A DNA stretch of 64,000 bases from an uncultured Acidimicrobiales bacterium. GTDB taxonomy: Bacteria > Actinomycetota > Acidimicrobiia > Acidimicrobiales > SZUA-35. The notes under the pieces were generated by a model. It saw nothing but the letters and a program-made list of their open reading frames with translations. It did no database searches and was not told the origin of the DNA. Position numbers and translations under genes: made by a program. Shown piece by piece: positions 1 to 8,547 of this stretch. Within the stretch, counting starts at the first letter, position 1; every line of letters starts with the position of its first letter. Location of the stretch: positions 1 through 64,000 of the forward strand of contig CALKTH010000049.1 in assembly GCA_937997485.1 (NCBI GenBank). Reading direction: 5' to 3'.

Positions 1-84
1 ACACGCCACACCCGCCGCTGCCTCAAACGAGCCGTCACACGACAACTGTTCAAACAACTCGAAAACCACCCTGGACAAACATAG
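1..84 (+). CDS. C-terminal fragment of a probable IS110-family transposase
   Basis: The window opens inside a reading frame that ends at TAG (82-84). The visible 27-residue tail includes TRRCLKRAVTRQLF, which resembles the basic C-terminus of IS110/IS111-type DEDD transposases (R-x-LKR-x-L pattern). Codons such as ACA, CAA, AAA and AAC are unusually A-rich at the third position compared with every other gene here, which fits a transferred element. The catalytic part lies outside the window. The family call rests on a short tail, so another DNA-binding protein is possible. Confidence 0.45.
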   Translation, partial: TRHTRRCLKRAVTRQLFKQLENHPGQT

Positions 85-90
85 GAGCAT

Positions 91-160
91 CCCCCACCAT
101 CACTGCAGGCTCTGTTCCGCGAGTCGTGAGCGCAGCGAGCAACTCGGTGAGTGACCGAGG
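91..160 (+). repeat. Dispersed repeat A, copy 1
   Basis: A 70-bp unit starting CCCCCACCATCACTGCAGG and ending GTGAGTGACCGAGG. It is repeated almost exactly at 185-254 in the same orientation and at 1688-1757 inverted. It holds the near-palindromic core CGAGT...ACTCG around GAGCGCAGCGAGC. It lies just after the transposase stop and beyond the 3' end of the minus-strand gene ending at 262. Confidence 0.85.
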
Positions 161-184
161 CCCCAGCCGAGGGCACGGCCCTGA

Positions 185-254
185 CCCCCACCATCACTGC
201 AGGCTCTGTTCCGCGAGTCGTGAGCGCAGCGAGCAACTCGGTGAGTAGCCGAGG
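185..254 (+). repeat. Dispersed repeat A, copy 2
   Basis: Second direct copy, offset 94 bp from the first. It differs mainly at its end (GTGAGTAGCCGAGG instead of GTGAGTGACCGAGG). It stops 7 bp before the stop codon of the minus-strand lipoprotein gene at 262. Confidence 0.85.
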
Positions 255-261
255 GCGGCGT

Positions 262-1596
262 CTATTCGGGTCCGGCGTCGCCTTCGACGTAGGCGGTCAT
301 GGTTCCGACGGTGCCCGAGCCCTCGCCGGGTCGGTCATCTTCCATGATGAGCACGGCGTCACCTGCCGCAGCGAAAACCCACGCTCGACTTCCCAACTCG
401 AGTTCCCACATGGTCTCGAGGTCATGCAATCGAAGTCCCCGGATCAGCCCCGAGCTCTGTGGATCCGACTGATAGATCGCTCCCGCTGCCGCTGCGGATT
501 GGCCGCTCGGCGCGTCACTCGACGCCAAGATCTCGCCCGTCGCCACATCAATCAGCCCGTCGACACCGGCGTCTGGCGCCACAACAAAGGCCCGCCCGTC
601 GATGCGAATCGTTTGTAGGGCAATGGCCGGGCGTTCGGTCTCCAACTGCCACAGCACTTCGCCGTCGGCGAGTCGGATGCCGTAGAGCTTGGACGCCGGC
701 GAGTTGAGATCGCTCACGATAAGCACGTCTCGAGTCGGGACCTTCAGGGCGTTGCCGATCTCGTCTTCTTCAACGATCCACTGCTCGTTGCCGGTCGCAA
801 GATCGAATGACATGAGGCGATCGCCCTCGCCATCACCCGAGCCGACCGAGACGATGATGCGACCGTCGGAGATCGTGGGAGCAGCGGGACGGCCACCGAG
901 TTCGGCGGTCCAGAGTTCGTCGCCAGTGAGCGGATCACGTGAGCTCAACCGGCCGGCGGGTACATCAAGCGCCATCAGCCAGCCGTCTCTCACGATGAGC
1001 CGAACATCTCGTTCGGTCCGCCAGCGCTCCACGCCGTCGCTGCGGTTGGCGACGATCGCCGTGCCGTCTGCGGTGTCGAACACGACGACGTCATCAAGCA
1101 GGCGAGGTCCGACTCGCTCGCTCGGCCCGCCCTCGCTCCAGATTGTGTCGCCGTTCGCAGTATCGATGAGGAACTGTTGGATCGCGCCGTCCGCCACCAA
1201 ACTGAAGACCGCAGTCTCATGCGTAGGCAGAAGATGGACGTTGACGGAGCCGGGCAGCGTCCAATTTCGGGTCCACAGATTCTCCCCTGTCGACGGGTCG
1301 ACGCGATGCAAGAGAACTTCGCCGTCGGTGGCGTTGACATCGACTCGCTCGGCAAGCAGGACGACATCACCAACGCGTGCTGCATCCCCGTGCCGATCGA
1401 AACGGACCGGGCGAGACCAAGCAAGCGTGGGGTTGTTGAGAACGGGCTCGGCCGCTGGCATCCATTCGGCACCAAACCACACGCTGCTGGTCTCGCTGCG
1501 CACCGCCGACGGCGCGGGCTGCGCTCGAGGCGTGGACGAACAGGCCGCAGAGATGAGCGCCAACACCGTGACGAGGAGCAAGAGTCGAGCGGTCAA
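262..1596 (-). CDS. Secreted lipoprotein with PQQ-type beta-propeller repeats
   Basis: A 444-residue protein, probably anchored on the outer face of the membrane. It begins with a lipoprotein signal peptide (hydrophobic LLLLVTVLALIS followed by the AAC lipobox). The rest consists of blade-like repeats with recurring TG-x-x-x-W motifs (TGENLW, NGDTIW, TGDELW, TGNEQW, DGEVLW), typical of PQQ-like/BamB-type eight-blade propellers. No catalytic residues are recognised, so a binding or scaffolding role is inferred. The start is a TTG codon (1594-1596) placed just before the hydrophobic segment. Repeat A copies flank both ends of the gene. It runs in the same direction as the secreted gene at 1772, but repeat DNA lies between them. 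Confidence 0.8.
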   Translation of the reverse strand: MTARLLLLVTVLALISAACSSTPRAQPAPSAVRSETSSVWFGAEWMPAAEPVLNNPTLAWSRPVRFDRHGDAARVGDVVLLAERVDVNATDGEVLLHRVDPSTGENLWTRNWTLPGSVNVHLLPTHETAVFSLVADGAIQQFLIDTANGDTIWSEGGPSERVGPRLLDDVVVFDTADGTAIVANRSDGVERWRTERDVRLIVRDGWLMALDVPAGRLSSRDPLTGDELWTAELGGRPAAPTISDGRIIVSVGSGDGEGDRLMSFDLATGNEQWIVEEDEIGNALKVPTRDVLIVSDLNSPASKLYGIRLADGEVLWQLETERPAIALQTIRIDGRAFVVAPDAGVDGLIDVATGEILASSDAPSGQSAAAAGAIYQSDPQSSGLIRGLRLHDLETMWELELGSRAWVFAAAGDAVLIMEDDRPGEGSGTVGTMTAYVEGDAGPE

Positions 1597-1687
1597 GCCT
1601 CACATGATCGCACGGCCGGATCGCGATCCAGGAGTCGCGCTCACGGAAGCAGTGACGGTGGGGGCAGAGCCGTGCCCTGGGCTGGGG

Positions 1688-1757
1688 CCTCGGTCACTCA
1701 CCGAGTTGCTCGCTGCGCTCACAACTCGCGGAACAGAGCCTGCAGTGATGGTGGGGG
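1688..1757 (-). repeat. Dispersed repeat A, inverted copy 3
   Basis: The reverse complement matches the copies at 91 and 185 over about 70 bp, and similarity continues through the adjoining spacer (CCCCAGCC...AGGGCACGG). This copy holds a perfect 7-bp dyad, CGAGTTG...CAACTCG. A degenerate second unit follows toward 1640. It begins 14 bp beyond the 3' end of the minus-strand gene at 1772, so it may double as a terminator. Confidence 0.85.
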
Positions 1758-1771
1758 TCAGGCACCCACAG

Positions 1772-3439
1772 TTAGGAGGTTTGGGTGATCGCTTTGAATT
1801 CGGTGGAGTGGGCGAACCAGACGATGAGATCGACCCGGTCGATTGCTCCGGAGCGGAGCTGCCCTTCCCAGAACTGGGCGCCGCCGGCGTCGGGTCGACG
1901 CTCGAAGACTCGGTTGTAGACGAGCTCAACCCATTGCCGGTCCGTTGCCGTGCGGAGCTGATCACCGAAACGGTCGATGAACTCGCTCGAGGTCAAGAAC
2001 TGGCGGGCCAGCGTCTGAACCGAGAACTCCTCCGCAGTGGTGTTGCGCCAGAACTCGAAGCCGCCAGCGTCTGGCGCCCGGTCGAGCACTGCGGCGTACG
2101 TCCGCACGATCTCACCATCCCGGCCAGAAGCTCCGTGGTAAGAGCTGCCCCAGCGAGTGACATCGACGGAGGCGATCACGCTCGCCGTGTTCCCCAAGCC
2201 GTCATCGGCGATGAACGTGAACGAGTCGACGCCGGAGAAGTCGGACGGCGCGGTGTAACGAAGCGTTCCAGCGTTGGTGACGACCAACCTCCCGCCAGCG
2301 GCGCTCCGAGCATCAGATGACGAGACGGTGAGCGGGGCGCCATCAGCGGCCTCGGCACAGGCATCGGCCGTGACGGTGAGGGTCTGCCCGCGGGTGGCTT
2401 CGAGAGCTTGGCACCCGGTGGTCGAAGACACGGCCACGACCTTGCGCTCGATATCGACGGACACGACGCTCTGGGCGGTCAAGCCCCCGCTGTCAGCAAC
2501 GGCGACGATGAACGAGTCAGCACCACTCTCTTGCCGGCTGGCCGTGTAGCGAATGCTGTCGCCGAGCACTTCGGCTCGACCCTTGGCTGGATCGGTCAGG
2601 ATCACGAGCGTGAGTTCATCGCCATCGGGATCCGAGGAAGGAATGGAGAGCACGCTGACATCACCGCTGCTGAGCCTGATCGAGGTGTCCTCCGCACGAG
2701 GAGCATCGTTGACGTTGAGCAGCGAGACCCAAATCGATGCCGATGCCTCTGCCCCAGAGTCGTCGGCTGCGGTGTAGGTCAGCTGCACGGGTCCGGTCAC
2801 GTTGATGGCCGGGATGAAATCGATGCCTCCCGGCACCGTCTCGCTGAGCGTCACGACACCCAGCTCGTTGTTGACGAGCGAGGCGGCGACGAGCGAAACG
2901 GGATCGCCTTCCGGATCCGTGGCGCCAGCCAGCGGCGATGCGAGCGTCAGCCGAGACTCTTCCCGGCCGATGATCGGTTGGGTCGGCGAACCAACGTCGG
3001 CGAGGCGAGGTGCGTCGTTCACCGGAGCGAAAGCACCCTCGAAGGTCGTGGTGGCGGAGAACCCGGCGCCCGGCGTGCCCGGTGCACGGTCCGTCACTCG
3101 ATAGCTGCCAACGAAGGAGCCGTGGAAGTCCGCTGGGGGTAGGACCTCGATGGTGCCGTCCACAACGGAAAGAACGAGATCGCCTCGCTCGGCATCCGGC
3201 GAACCTTCCCCGATGACGATGCTCTCGATTCTCAGAGATGCGGGATCGATGAAGAGCGGATCGCTGTCTGCGTCCTGGTCATTGGCAATGACGTCGATCA
3301 GCAACGGCGTGTCTTCAAGTCCGATCGCCGACTCATCGAAGTAGGCGACTGGATCGGCGTTGCCCACCTGTGCGGGCAGCACGACGCCAAGCGGTATCGA
3401 GGCCAGAAGACCCAACGCGGCAACAGGTACAGCAAACAT
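1772..3439 (-). CDS. Secreted cadherin-like repeat protein with C-terminal DUF4214
   Basis: A 555-residue exported protein with an N-terminal signal peptide (about 1-28, VPVAALGLLASIPLGVV). About residues 30-420 are tandem Ig/cadherin-like domains with acidic signatures such as VIANDQDADSDPL and SDPDGDELTL, as in VCBS/cadherin-type adhesins that often bind Ca2+. The C-terminus (about 440-555) carries two DUF4214 repeats, seen as LDRAPDAGGFEFW and FERRPDAGGAQFW. The combination suggests a surface or matrix protein, but the ligand is unknown. The ATG at 3439 has AAGGGA a few bases upstream on the same strand. It is divergent from typA across about 200 bp that hold a palindrome. Confidence 0.75.
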   Translation of the reverse strand: MFAVPVAALGLLASIPLGVVLPAQVGNADPVAYFDESAIGLEDTPLLIDVIANDQDADSDPLFIDPASLRIESIVIGEGSPDAERGDLVLSVVDGTIEVLPPADFHGSFVGSYRVTDRAPGTPGAGFSATTTFEGAFAPVNDAPRLADVGSPTQPIIGREESRLTLASPLAGATDPEGDPVSLVAASLVNNELGVVTLSETVPGGIDFIPAINVTGPVQLTYTAADDSGAEASASIWVSLLNVNDAPRAEDTSIRLSSGDVSVLSIPSSDPDGDELTLVILTDPAKGRAEVLGDSIRYTASRQESGADSFIVAVADSGGLTAQSVVSVDIERKVVAVSSTTGCQALEATRGQTLTVTADACAEAADGAPLTVSSSDARSAAGGRLVVTNAGTLRYTAPSDFSGVDSFTFIADDGLGNTASVIASVDVTRWGSSYHGASGRDGEIVRTYAAVLDRAPDAGGFEFWRNTTAEEFSVQTLARQFLTSSEFIDRFGDQLRTATDRQWVELVYNRVFERRPDAGGAQFWEGQLRSGAIDRVDLIVWFAHSTEFKAITQTS

Positions 3440-3509
3440 GCGAATCCCTTAGGGGAACAACAACTCCACCCCCTTGGATCGGCACCGACGAAAGGAATTC
3501 AAGGAATTC

Positions 3510-3527
3510 GTAGGTCTTTTGACCTAC
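3510..3527. promoter_or_regulatory. Perfect palindrome in the divergent promoter region
   Basis: GTAGGTC-TTTT-GACCTAC is a 7-bp inverted repeat around four T/A pairs. It lies between the minus-strand adhesin-like gene (start 3439) and typA (start 3644). An adjoining tandem GAATTC-AAG-GAATTC lies at about 3496-3509. It could be a regulator-binding site or a 5'-UTR hairpin of the secreted protein gene. No trans-acting partner is identified. Confidence 0.4.
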
Positions 3528-3631
3528 ACACGACCCGCCAGAGGCACTGCTGCCTGCCAGGAAGCCCGAATCGGCACCAGGCAATACGGAGTGAACTCGG
3601 TCTCATACGAGAGGTTGGCCCGATGTGTCAA

Positions 3632-3637
3632 TAGCCT
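3632..3637 (+). promoter_or_regulatory. -10 element of typA (leaderless)
   Basis: TAGCCT is followed by exactly six bases and then the GTG start of typA. There is no Shine-Dalgarno sequence, so the mRNA probably begins at the start codon. Confidence 0.6.
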
Positions 3638-3643
3638 CTCCGG

Positions 3644-5500
3644 GTGACTGATACCGCCCGCGCTACGCGCACCGACATCCGAAACGTCGCCATTGTGGCG
3701 CACGTGGACCACGGCAAGACCACCCTGGTCGATGCGATGCTCCAGCAGACCGGCGCGTTCCGGGCCAACGAGGAGGTCACCGAACGGGTCATGGACTCCG
3801 GTGACCTCGAGCGCGAGAAGGGCATCACCATCCTCGCCAAGAACACGTCGGTGGAGTGGGGCGGTATCACGATGAACATCGTGGACACCCCCGGTCACGC
3901 CGACTTCGGTGGCGAGGTCGAGCGTGCGCTGACCATGGTCGACGGCGTGGTGCTCCTCGTCGATGCGGCCGAGGGCCCCCTCCCCCAAACCCGCTTCGTG
4001 CTTCGCAAGGCACTGGCCCGCGACCTGCCCGTGATCCTCGTGATCAACAAGGTGGATCGACCCGATGCTCGCATCGAAGCCGTCGTCGACGAGGTCTACG
4101 AACTGTTCCTCGACATCGATGCTCGGGACGATCAGATCGAGTTCCCGATCATGTACTGCGCCGCCCGTGATGGATGGGCCTCCGCTGATGCCGAGGTCAA
4201 GGGCGAGAACCTCGAGCCGTTCTTCGAGCTGCTCAAGGATCACATCCCGGCCCCCACCTACGAAGAGGGCCACCCTCTGCAGGCCTGGGTAACCAACCTC
4301 GATGCTTCTCCGTACGTCGGCCGCCTGGCCATGTGCCGCATCATGAATGGCACCTTCACCAAGGGCCAGTCGCTGGCGCTGAGTCGGGTCGACGGCACCG
4401 TCGATCGCATCAAGATCTCCGAGCTCTACCTCACCAAGCACCTCGAACGCGTGCCCGCCGACTCCGCGGGGCCCGGCGACCTCGTAGCCATCGCGGGTGT
4501 TGAAGACATCCTCATCGGCGAGACCCTCGTCGACCCCGAAGATCCTCGCCCCATGCCCGTGATCGACGTGGACGAGCCCGCGCTGTCCATGACCATCGGC
4601 ACGAACACCTCGCCACTGGCCGGCAAGGACGGCAACAAGCTGACCGCCCGAATGGTCAAGGACCGCATCGACCGCGAGCTCGTCGGCAACATGAGCCTCC
4701 GTGTGCTCAACACCGAGCGCCCGGATGCGTGGGAAGTCCAAGCTCGAGGCGAACTGCAGCTCGCCATTCTCGTGGAGCAGATGCGCCGCGAAGGCTTCGA
4801 GCTCACCGTCGGCAAGCCCCAGGTCGTGACCAAGGAGATCGACGGCAAAATCCACGAGCCGGTGGAGCGAGTCACGATCGATGTACCCGAGGATCACCTT
4901 GGTGCGGTGACCCAGCTGCTCGCTGCCCGCAAGGGCCGCATGGAGAACATGGTCAATCACGGCACCGGTTGGGTCCGCCTCGACTACCTCGTGCCGTCCC
5001 GTGGCCTCATCGGTTTCCGGACCGAATTCCTCACCGAAACCCGTGGCACCGGCGTGCTGAACCACACCTTCGAAGACTTCGAGCCGTGGTTCGGCGAGTT
5101 GCGCACCCGCCGCACCGGCTCCCTCGTGGCCGATCGCCAGGGCCCGGTCACCGCCTACGCCCTCATCGGTTTGCAGGAGCGGGCGCAGATGATGGTGGCG
5201 CCGACCGTAGATGTCTACAACGGCATGATCGTGGGCGAGAACAGCCGCTCAGAGGACATGGAAGTCAACGTGTGCAAGGAGAAGCAGCTCACGAACCACC
5301 GTGCTGCTGCTTCCGATGCCACGGTGAAGCTGACGCCGCCGAAGGTGCTCAGCCTCGAGCAAGCACTCGAGTTCATCGCCGATGACGAGTGTGTCGAGGT
5401 CACCCCCTCATTCACCCGACTTCGCAAGGTGGAGCTCGATCCCATCGCCCGAGCCCGAGTGATCAAGGCCCGCAAGGCTGCGGCGCAAGCCAAGGCGTGA
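3644..5500 (+). CDS. typA: Ribosome-associated GTPase TypA/BipA
   Basis: A 618-residue translational GTPase of the EF-G family that acts on the ribosome in assembly and stress adaptation. G1 is HVDHGKTT (about 20-27), the switch II region is [15 protein letters not shown], and G4 is NKVD. Domain II, the EF-G C-like domain ([20 protein letters not shown]) and the TypA-specific C-terminus ([35 protein letters not shown]) are all present. The length is normal for the family (about 610). The GTG start is chosen because it directly precedes the conserved N-terminus and sits six bases after a TAGCCT -10 element. The gene appears monocistronic, with a strong hairpin after the stop. Confidence 0.97.
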   Translation: MTDTARATRTDIRNVAIVAHVDHGKTTLVDAMLQQTGAFRANEEVTERVMDSGDLEREKGITILAKNTSVEWGGITMNIVDTPGHADFGGEVERALTMVDGVVLLVDAAEGPLPQTRFVLRKALARDLPVILVINKVDRPDARIEAVVDEVYELFLDIDARDDQIEFPIMYCAARDGWASADAEVKGENLEPFFELLKDHIPAPTYEEGHPLQAWVTNLDASPYVGRLAMCRIMNGTFTKGQSLALSRVDGTVDRIKISELYLTKHLERVPADSAGPGDLVAIAGVEDILIGETLVDPEDPRPMPVIDVDEPALSMTIGTNTSPLAGKDGNKLTARMVKDRIDRELVGNMSLRVLNTERPDAWEVQARGELQLAILVEQMRREGFELTVGKPQVVTKEIDGKIHEPVERVTIDVPEDHLGAVTQLLAARKGRMENMVNHGTGWVRLDYLVPSRGLIGFRTEFLTETRGTGVLNHTFEDFEPWFGELRTRRTGSLVADRQGPVTAYALIGLQERAQMMVAPTVDVYNGMIVGENSRSEDMEVNVCKEKQLTNHRAAASDATVKLTPPKVLSLEQALEFIADDECVEVTPSFTRLRKVELDPIARARVIKARKAAAQAKA

Positions 5501-5530
5501 ACCTTCCCGGGGTGACTCCCGATCAGAACT

Positions 5531-5570
5531 GACAACGGCCATCGACCTGTTTGGGTCGGTGGCCGCTGTC
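5531..5570. terminator. Strong hairpin terminator after typA
   Basis: The arms GACAACGGCCATCGACC and GGTCGGTGGCCGCTGTC pair over 17 positions with one mismatch and one wobble around TGTTTG. It lies 30 bp after the typA stop and faces the 3' end of the minus-strand gene at 5618, so it may serve both. There is no long T-tract, which is common in high-GC actinobacteria. Confidence 0.7.
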
Positions 5571-5617
5571 GTTTCAAGGCACGTGTCGAACTCGAAGGCG
5601 TCTGTAGCGCGCCGAGA

Positions 5618-6238
5618 TCAGTGACTGACGGAGCTCATCTCGAAGAGGAGGTCGGCGTCGAACTTCTGCTCGCGCTGCGCTCGGCGGGAGGCAGGGCTTG
5701 CCGCCTTCTCACCCGAGAGGACCCGCAGCCAAGGCGAGCAAGCTCCCGCCGTCGCCTTGGTGGTGAAGACTAAGGCGGCCGTTGATCCATCGGTGAATTC
5801 CAGAACAACCGACTTTTTGTCGTTCTTTTGATGATCGACCTTCAGACCCCGCACCAGTTCGACGGGGATGTGGCCCTTCTTCTTGCCAATGCCTCCCGCA
5901 ACCGACTTCGCGTAGACACACAGGTGGTGTTCGGTGGCGATCAGCCAACCAGCCTTGGGGATTCCCGCCGCCAGCTTCGGTTCGCTGTTTCGCAATGCGC
6001 TCATCAGCGCTGGGGATGAATCTTCACGTCCATACGCCGAGGCATAGAGCACTTGGCAGCCGAGGCGCTTCTCGGCCGAGCGAATGATCTTGTCACCTTC
6101 GGGGGGCAAGGCGTTCGCCTCGATGGTCTCGTCGAGCGAGCGACTCGTGATCGTCGAGCCGGCCGCCGGTGGAGGTACCAGCGCTCGGTCGAGATCCGCT
6201 GCGGAGATGGCGATGCTCTTCTTTCCAGGCCTTCTCAT
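5618..6238 (-). CDS. Hypothetical protein, PH-like character
   Basis: A 206-residue cytoplasmic protein with no signal peptide or membrane segment. The frame is open further upstream, but the start at 6238 (MRRPGKKSIA) is selected by an excellent ribosome site, GGAGGAG, at 6248-6254. The middle and C-terminus (AGWLIATEHHLCVYAK, VELVRGLKVDHQK, VVLEFTDGSTAALVF) read like the beta-strands of a pleckstrin-homology/YdbT-type sensor fold. That resemblance is an inference from strand pattern only. It is convergent with typA and lies downstream of the lipoprotein gene at 6379. The function is not recognised. Confidence 0.6.
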   Translation of the reverse strand: MRRPGKKSIAISAADLDRALVPPPAAGSTITSRSLDETIEANALPPEGDKIIRSAEKRLGCQVLYASAYGREDSSPALMSALRNSEPKLAAGIPKAGWLIATEHHLCVYAKSVAGGIGKKKGHIPVELVRGLKVDHQKNDKKSVVLEFTDGSTAALVFTTKATAGACSPWLRVLSGEKAASPASRRAQREQKFDADLLFEMSSVSH

Positions 6239-6378
6239 GACAGTGGTCTCCTCCGCTTGATCGAATCGTCGTTCTGAATTCCCTCGGCAGAGACAGCGCA
6301 CCTCTGAACCAGGCTGAGTCACTCGACCCATACGGTGGTCCGCGGCTGGGAACGCCGCAGGTGGTAGCGGGGCTGACC

Positions 6379-7224
6379 TCAGCCGCTGAAGGCGGAGAGC
6401 GGGATATCGCAGTCCTGGAGCACGGCGAGGAAAGCGAAGGCGTCGTCGTCCGAAGGTTCGGCACCCTCGGCCGCGGCCAGCAGCGCTGCGAGGAGATCGC
6501 CGTCCAAGGTGTCGACCATGCACGTCGCCTGTGCTTCGCTCAGGTCCACCGAACCGTCGGAGATCATCTCGTCGATGAACGCCTTTCGGCCGATCTCGGT
6601 TTGGAGAAGCTCCACCATCGCGTCGTTGTCAGCTCCGTCGAGCAGCTCATCGATGTCGCCCGCGGCCTCGCCGTCAGCCTCCTCGATGACGATGTCGTTC
6701 TCAACGTCCTGGGCGCCGCAGTAGAACTCGTCGAAGTCTTCGAGATCATCTGCGGCTTGATCCATCGTCGGATCGTTCAGAATCGGCAGATCCTCGGGGA
6801 TGGCCAGCATGTTGTAGTCGGCGTCGAAGGCGGCATCGACGAGCTCGAAGTAACCATCACGGAAGCGGAAGAAGGTGTCGGCGATCTCCGCTGGCGGCTC
6901 CACGCTGCTCAACAACTCGACGGTACGTGTGAGGGTGATCTCGGTGCTTTCGGGATCCGTCGGATTCCACGCTTCGTTCAGCACCTCAGCTTCCATCGAA
7001 GCGTTGCAGTAGTCGGTGCCGACACCAGAGAGCTCGGAAACCTCTTCGACCTCAGCAACGGTGGTCGTTGGCGCCTCCGTTGTTGGGGCCTCGGTCGTTG
7101 GTGCGGCAGTGGTGCTGGACGCTTCGGTCGGAGCGACCGTGGTGGCCGTGGTTGCCTCATCGCCGCCACCGCAGGCAGCAGCGGCAAGAGCAAGGGCAAG
7201 CAAGGTAGGCAGAGAGCGTTTCAT
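6379..7224 (-). CDS. Lipoprotein with Thr/Glu-rich linker and C-terminal Cys/Val-Asp domain
   Basis: A 281-residue lipoprotein starting at 7224 (MKRSLPTLLALALAAAACGG) with GAGGAA upstream as ribosome site. The lipobox is AAAC. After the anchor comes a low-complexity Thr/Ala/Pro/Glu spacer (about 25-65), then a helical domain with cysteines (TDYCNASMEAEV, DEFYCGAQDVEN). The last 90 residues (KAFIDEMISDGSVDLSE, TCMVDTL, DDDAFAFLAVLQDCDI) match segments of the lipoproteins at 13113 and 38056, which defines a local paralogous family. No enzyme motif is recognised, and the role on the cell surface is unknown. Confidence 0.75.
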   Translation of the reverse strand: MKRSLPTLLALALAAAACGGGDEATTATTVAPTEASSTTAAPTTEAPTTEAPTTTVAEVEEVSELSGVGTDYCNASMEAEVLNEAWNPTDPESTEITLTRTVELLSSVEPPAEIADTFFRFRDGYFELVDAAFDADYNMLAIPEDLPILNDPTMDQAADDLEDFDEFYCGAQDVENDIVIEEADGEAAGDIDELLDGADNDAMVELLQTEIGRKAFIDEMISDGSVDLSEAQATCMVDTLDGDLLAALLAAAEGAEPSDDDAFAFLAVLQDCDIPLSAFSG

Positions 7225-7329
7225 TGGTTCCTCATCGGTCGTTTCCGACGAAGGTAGAGAGCCGGTGGCACCCACGTCTGTGATCGACATCACGCTTGTC
7301 CGATACCGAAGAACGGCCAAGCTGGAGGA

Positions 7330-8508
7330 TCAGCGACAGGCTTCGCGGGTTGCCGGTGTGGGGTTCACGGGATTGGTGAGCCGACCGTTGGGGTGGATCT
7401 GGAAGTGCAGATGCGGTGGTGTGGTGGCCGCATTGCCCGTGGTTCCCACGGTGCCAACCGGCTCGCCCGCCTCAACCCTTCGGTTCGCACCCACGAACGC
7501 ATCGAGATGGGCTCCGTAGTAGTAGACGCCGTTGTCGCCCTCGAGGCGATACACCTTGCCGCCCAGATCACCGAAGCCGAACGAGATCTCGCCGCTGGCC
7601 GGGGCAAGGACGATGGTTCCTCGCGGAGCGAAGATGTCGACACCCTGATGCTGGCGCGAACCGCCACCGCGAGGTGCACCCCACGTGTCAACGAAGTTGC
7701 CGTCGGGGACGGGGCACACCATCGCCCCGAGGGCGGTTGGCCGTCGCTCACCGATCGGCGCCATCTCGAGTTCGCAGGTAGTCGAGTCGCCCCAGATCGG
7801 CATCTTGCCCGCCACATCGGTTCGGATCGTCACGCGGTACACGGGAAGATTGCGATTGTAGGTGTCGAGGAAGAAACCGCTCTCGGTTCGTCCCCGCCAG
7901 AAGAACTCGTCCTCATCGTTGACGTCTCGCTCCACGACGTGGCTTCTGGTTTCACCAGGGGCGATCACCGGACCGCCCTTCCATGAGACGCGGTAGCCGT
8001 CGGCATCGAAGTCGACCATGCACCGGAACGCTCCCCCGGTCTCCGCAGGGTTGCAGGGCACGGTTGTTTCGGTCCCGTCGCGCAGTGCGAACCGGATTCG
8101 ATAGCCATCGAGTTCGAAGCCGTCAGGAACACCGGCATCGTCGAAGCTGGAGGCGGCTTCCTGACCGCCCGCTGCAGTGTCGACTCGGGCCCGCCAGAAC
8201 CACTCGCTCACCGAGCTACCGCTGAGTGAACGGACCCTGCGCTCAATAACGACCTGTTCAACAGCGGCGTGTTCAACAGCGCTGTCGGATTCGGTCCAAG
8301 TGATGTGGAACCCGCCAGCGCGTTGCGGGCCACCGCCTTCTCGGTCGTCGATGGCGCTGCACGACGGGCCGTTTGCGTTGGTCGAGTTCAGGGGTTCGTC
8401 GAGCAGGTCTTGAAGCTGGGCTGTTGCTGGCGCGACAAAAAGAAGACTCAGCGCACTCAAGACAGCCATTGCCGCCAAGGCACCAGTACGGCAATACCGG
8501 GTCCTCAC
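7330..8508 (-). CDS. Secreted M23 (LytM-type) peptidase
   Basis: A 392-residue exported protein. The signal peptide spans about 1-30 (LAAMAVLSALSLLFVAPATA). A fibronectin-like middle region (about 50-250) is followed by an M23 metallopeptidase domain. The zinc ligands are visible as HQGVDIFAP (H-x3-D) and the H-x-H motif in PPHLHFQIHP; YYYGAHLD supplies the further active-site histidine. All catalytic residues are intact, so cleavage of peptidoglycan cross-links is expected, though no lysis or division partner is adjacent. The start is a GTG with TAGCCT eight bases upstream. It is followed by dnaE2 in the same direction with 39 bp between. Confidence 0.85.
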   Translation of the reverse strand: MRTRYCRTGALAAMAVLSALSLLFVAPATAQLQDLLDEPLNSTNANGPSCSAIDDREGGGPQRAGGFHITWTESDSAVEHAAVEQVVIERRVRSLSGSSVSEWFWRARVDTAAGGQEAASSFDDAGVPDGFELDGYRIRFALRDGTETTVPCNPAETGGAFRCMVDFDADGYRVSWKGGPVIAPGETRSHVVERDVNDEDEFFWRGRTESGFFLDTYNRNLPVYRVTIRTDVAGKMPIWGDSTTCELEMAPIGERRPTALGAMVCPVPDGNFVDTWGAPRGGGSRQHQGVDIFAPRGTIVLAPASGEISFGFGDLGGKVYRLEGDNGVYYYGAHLDAFVGANRRVEAGEPVGTVGTTGNAATTPPHLHFQIHPNGRLTNPVNPTPATREACR

Positions 8509-8547
8509 TGCTCGGAAGGCTAGCTACTGCTGCAGCGGTCTGTCTGC

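Noticed and set aside
91-254. CRISPR array from the repeated 70-bp units
   Set aside because: There are only two direct units, the repeat is too long, the spacer is only 24 bp, and no cas gene is present.
3440-3643. Cyclic-di-GMP riboswitch upstream of the adhesin-like gene
   Set aside because: The palindrome and surface-protein context suggested it, but the conserved core of the GEMM motif is not recognisable.
3524-5065. Long open frame on the minus strand opposite typA
   Set aside because: It mirrors the G/C third-position bias of typA, has no start signals, and its peptide (His/Asp/Gly-rich) matches no protein family.
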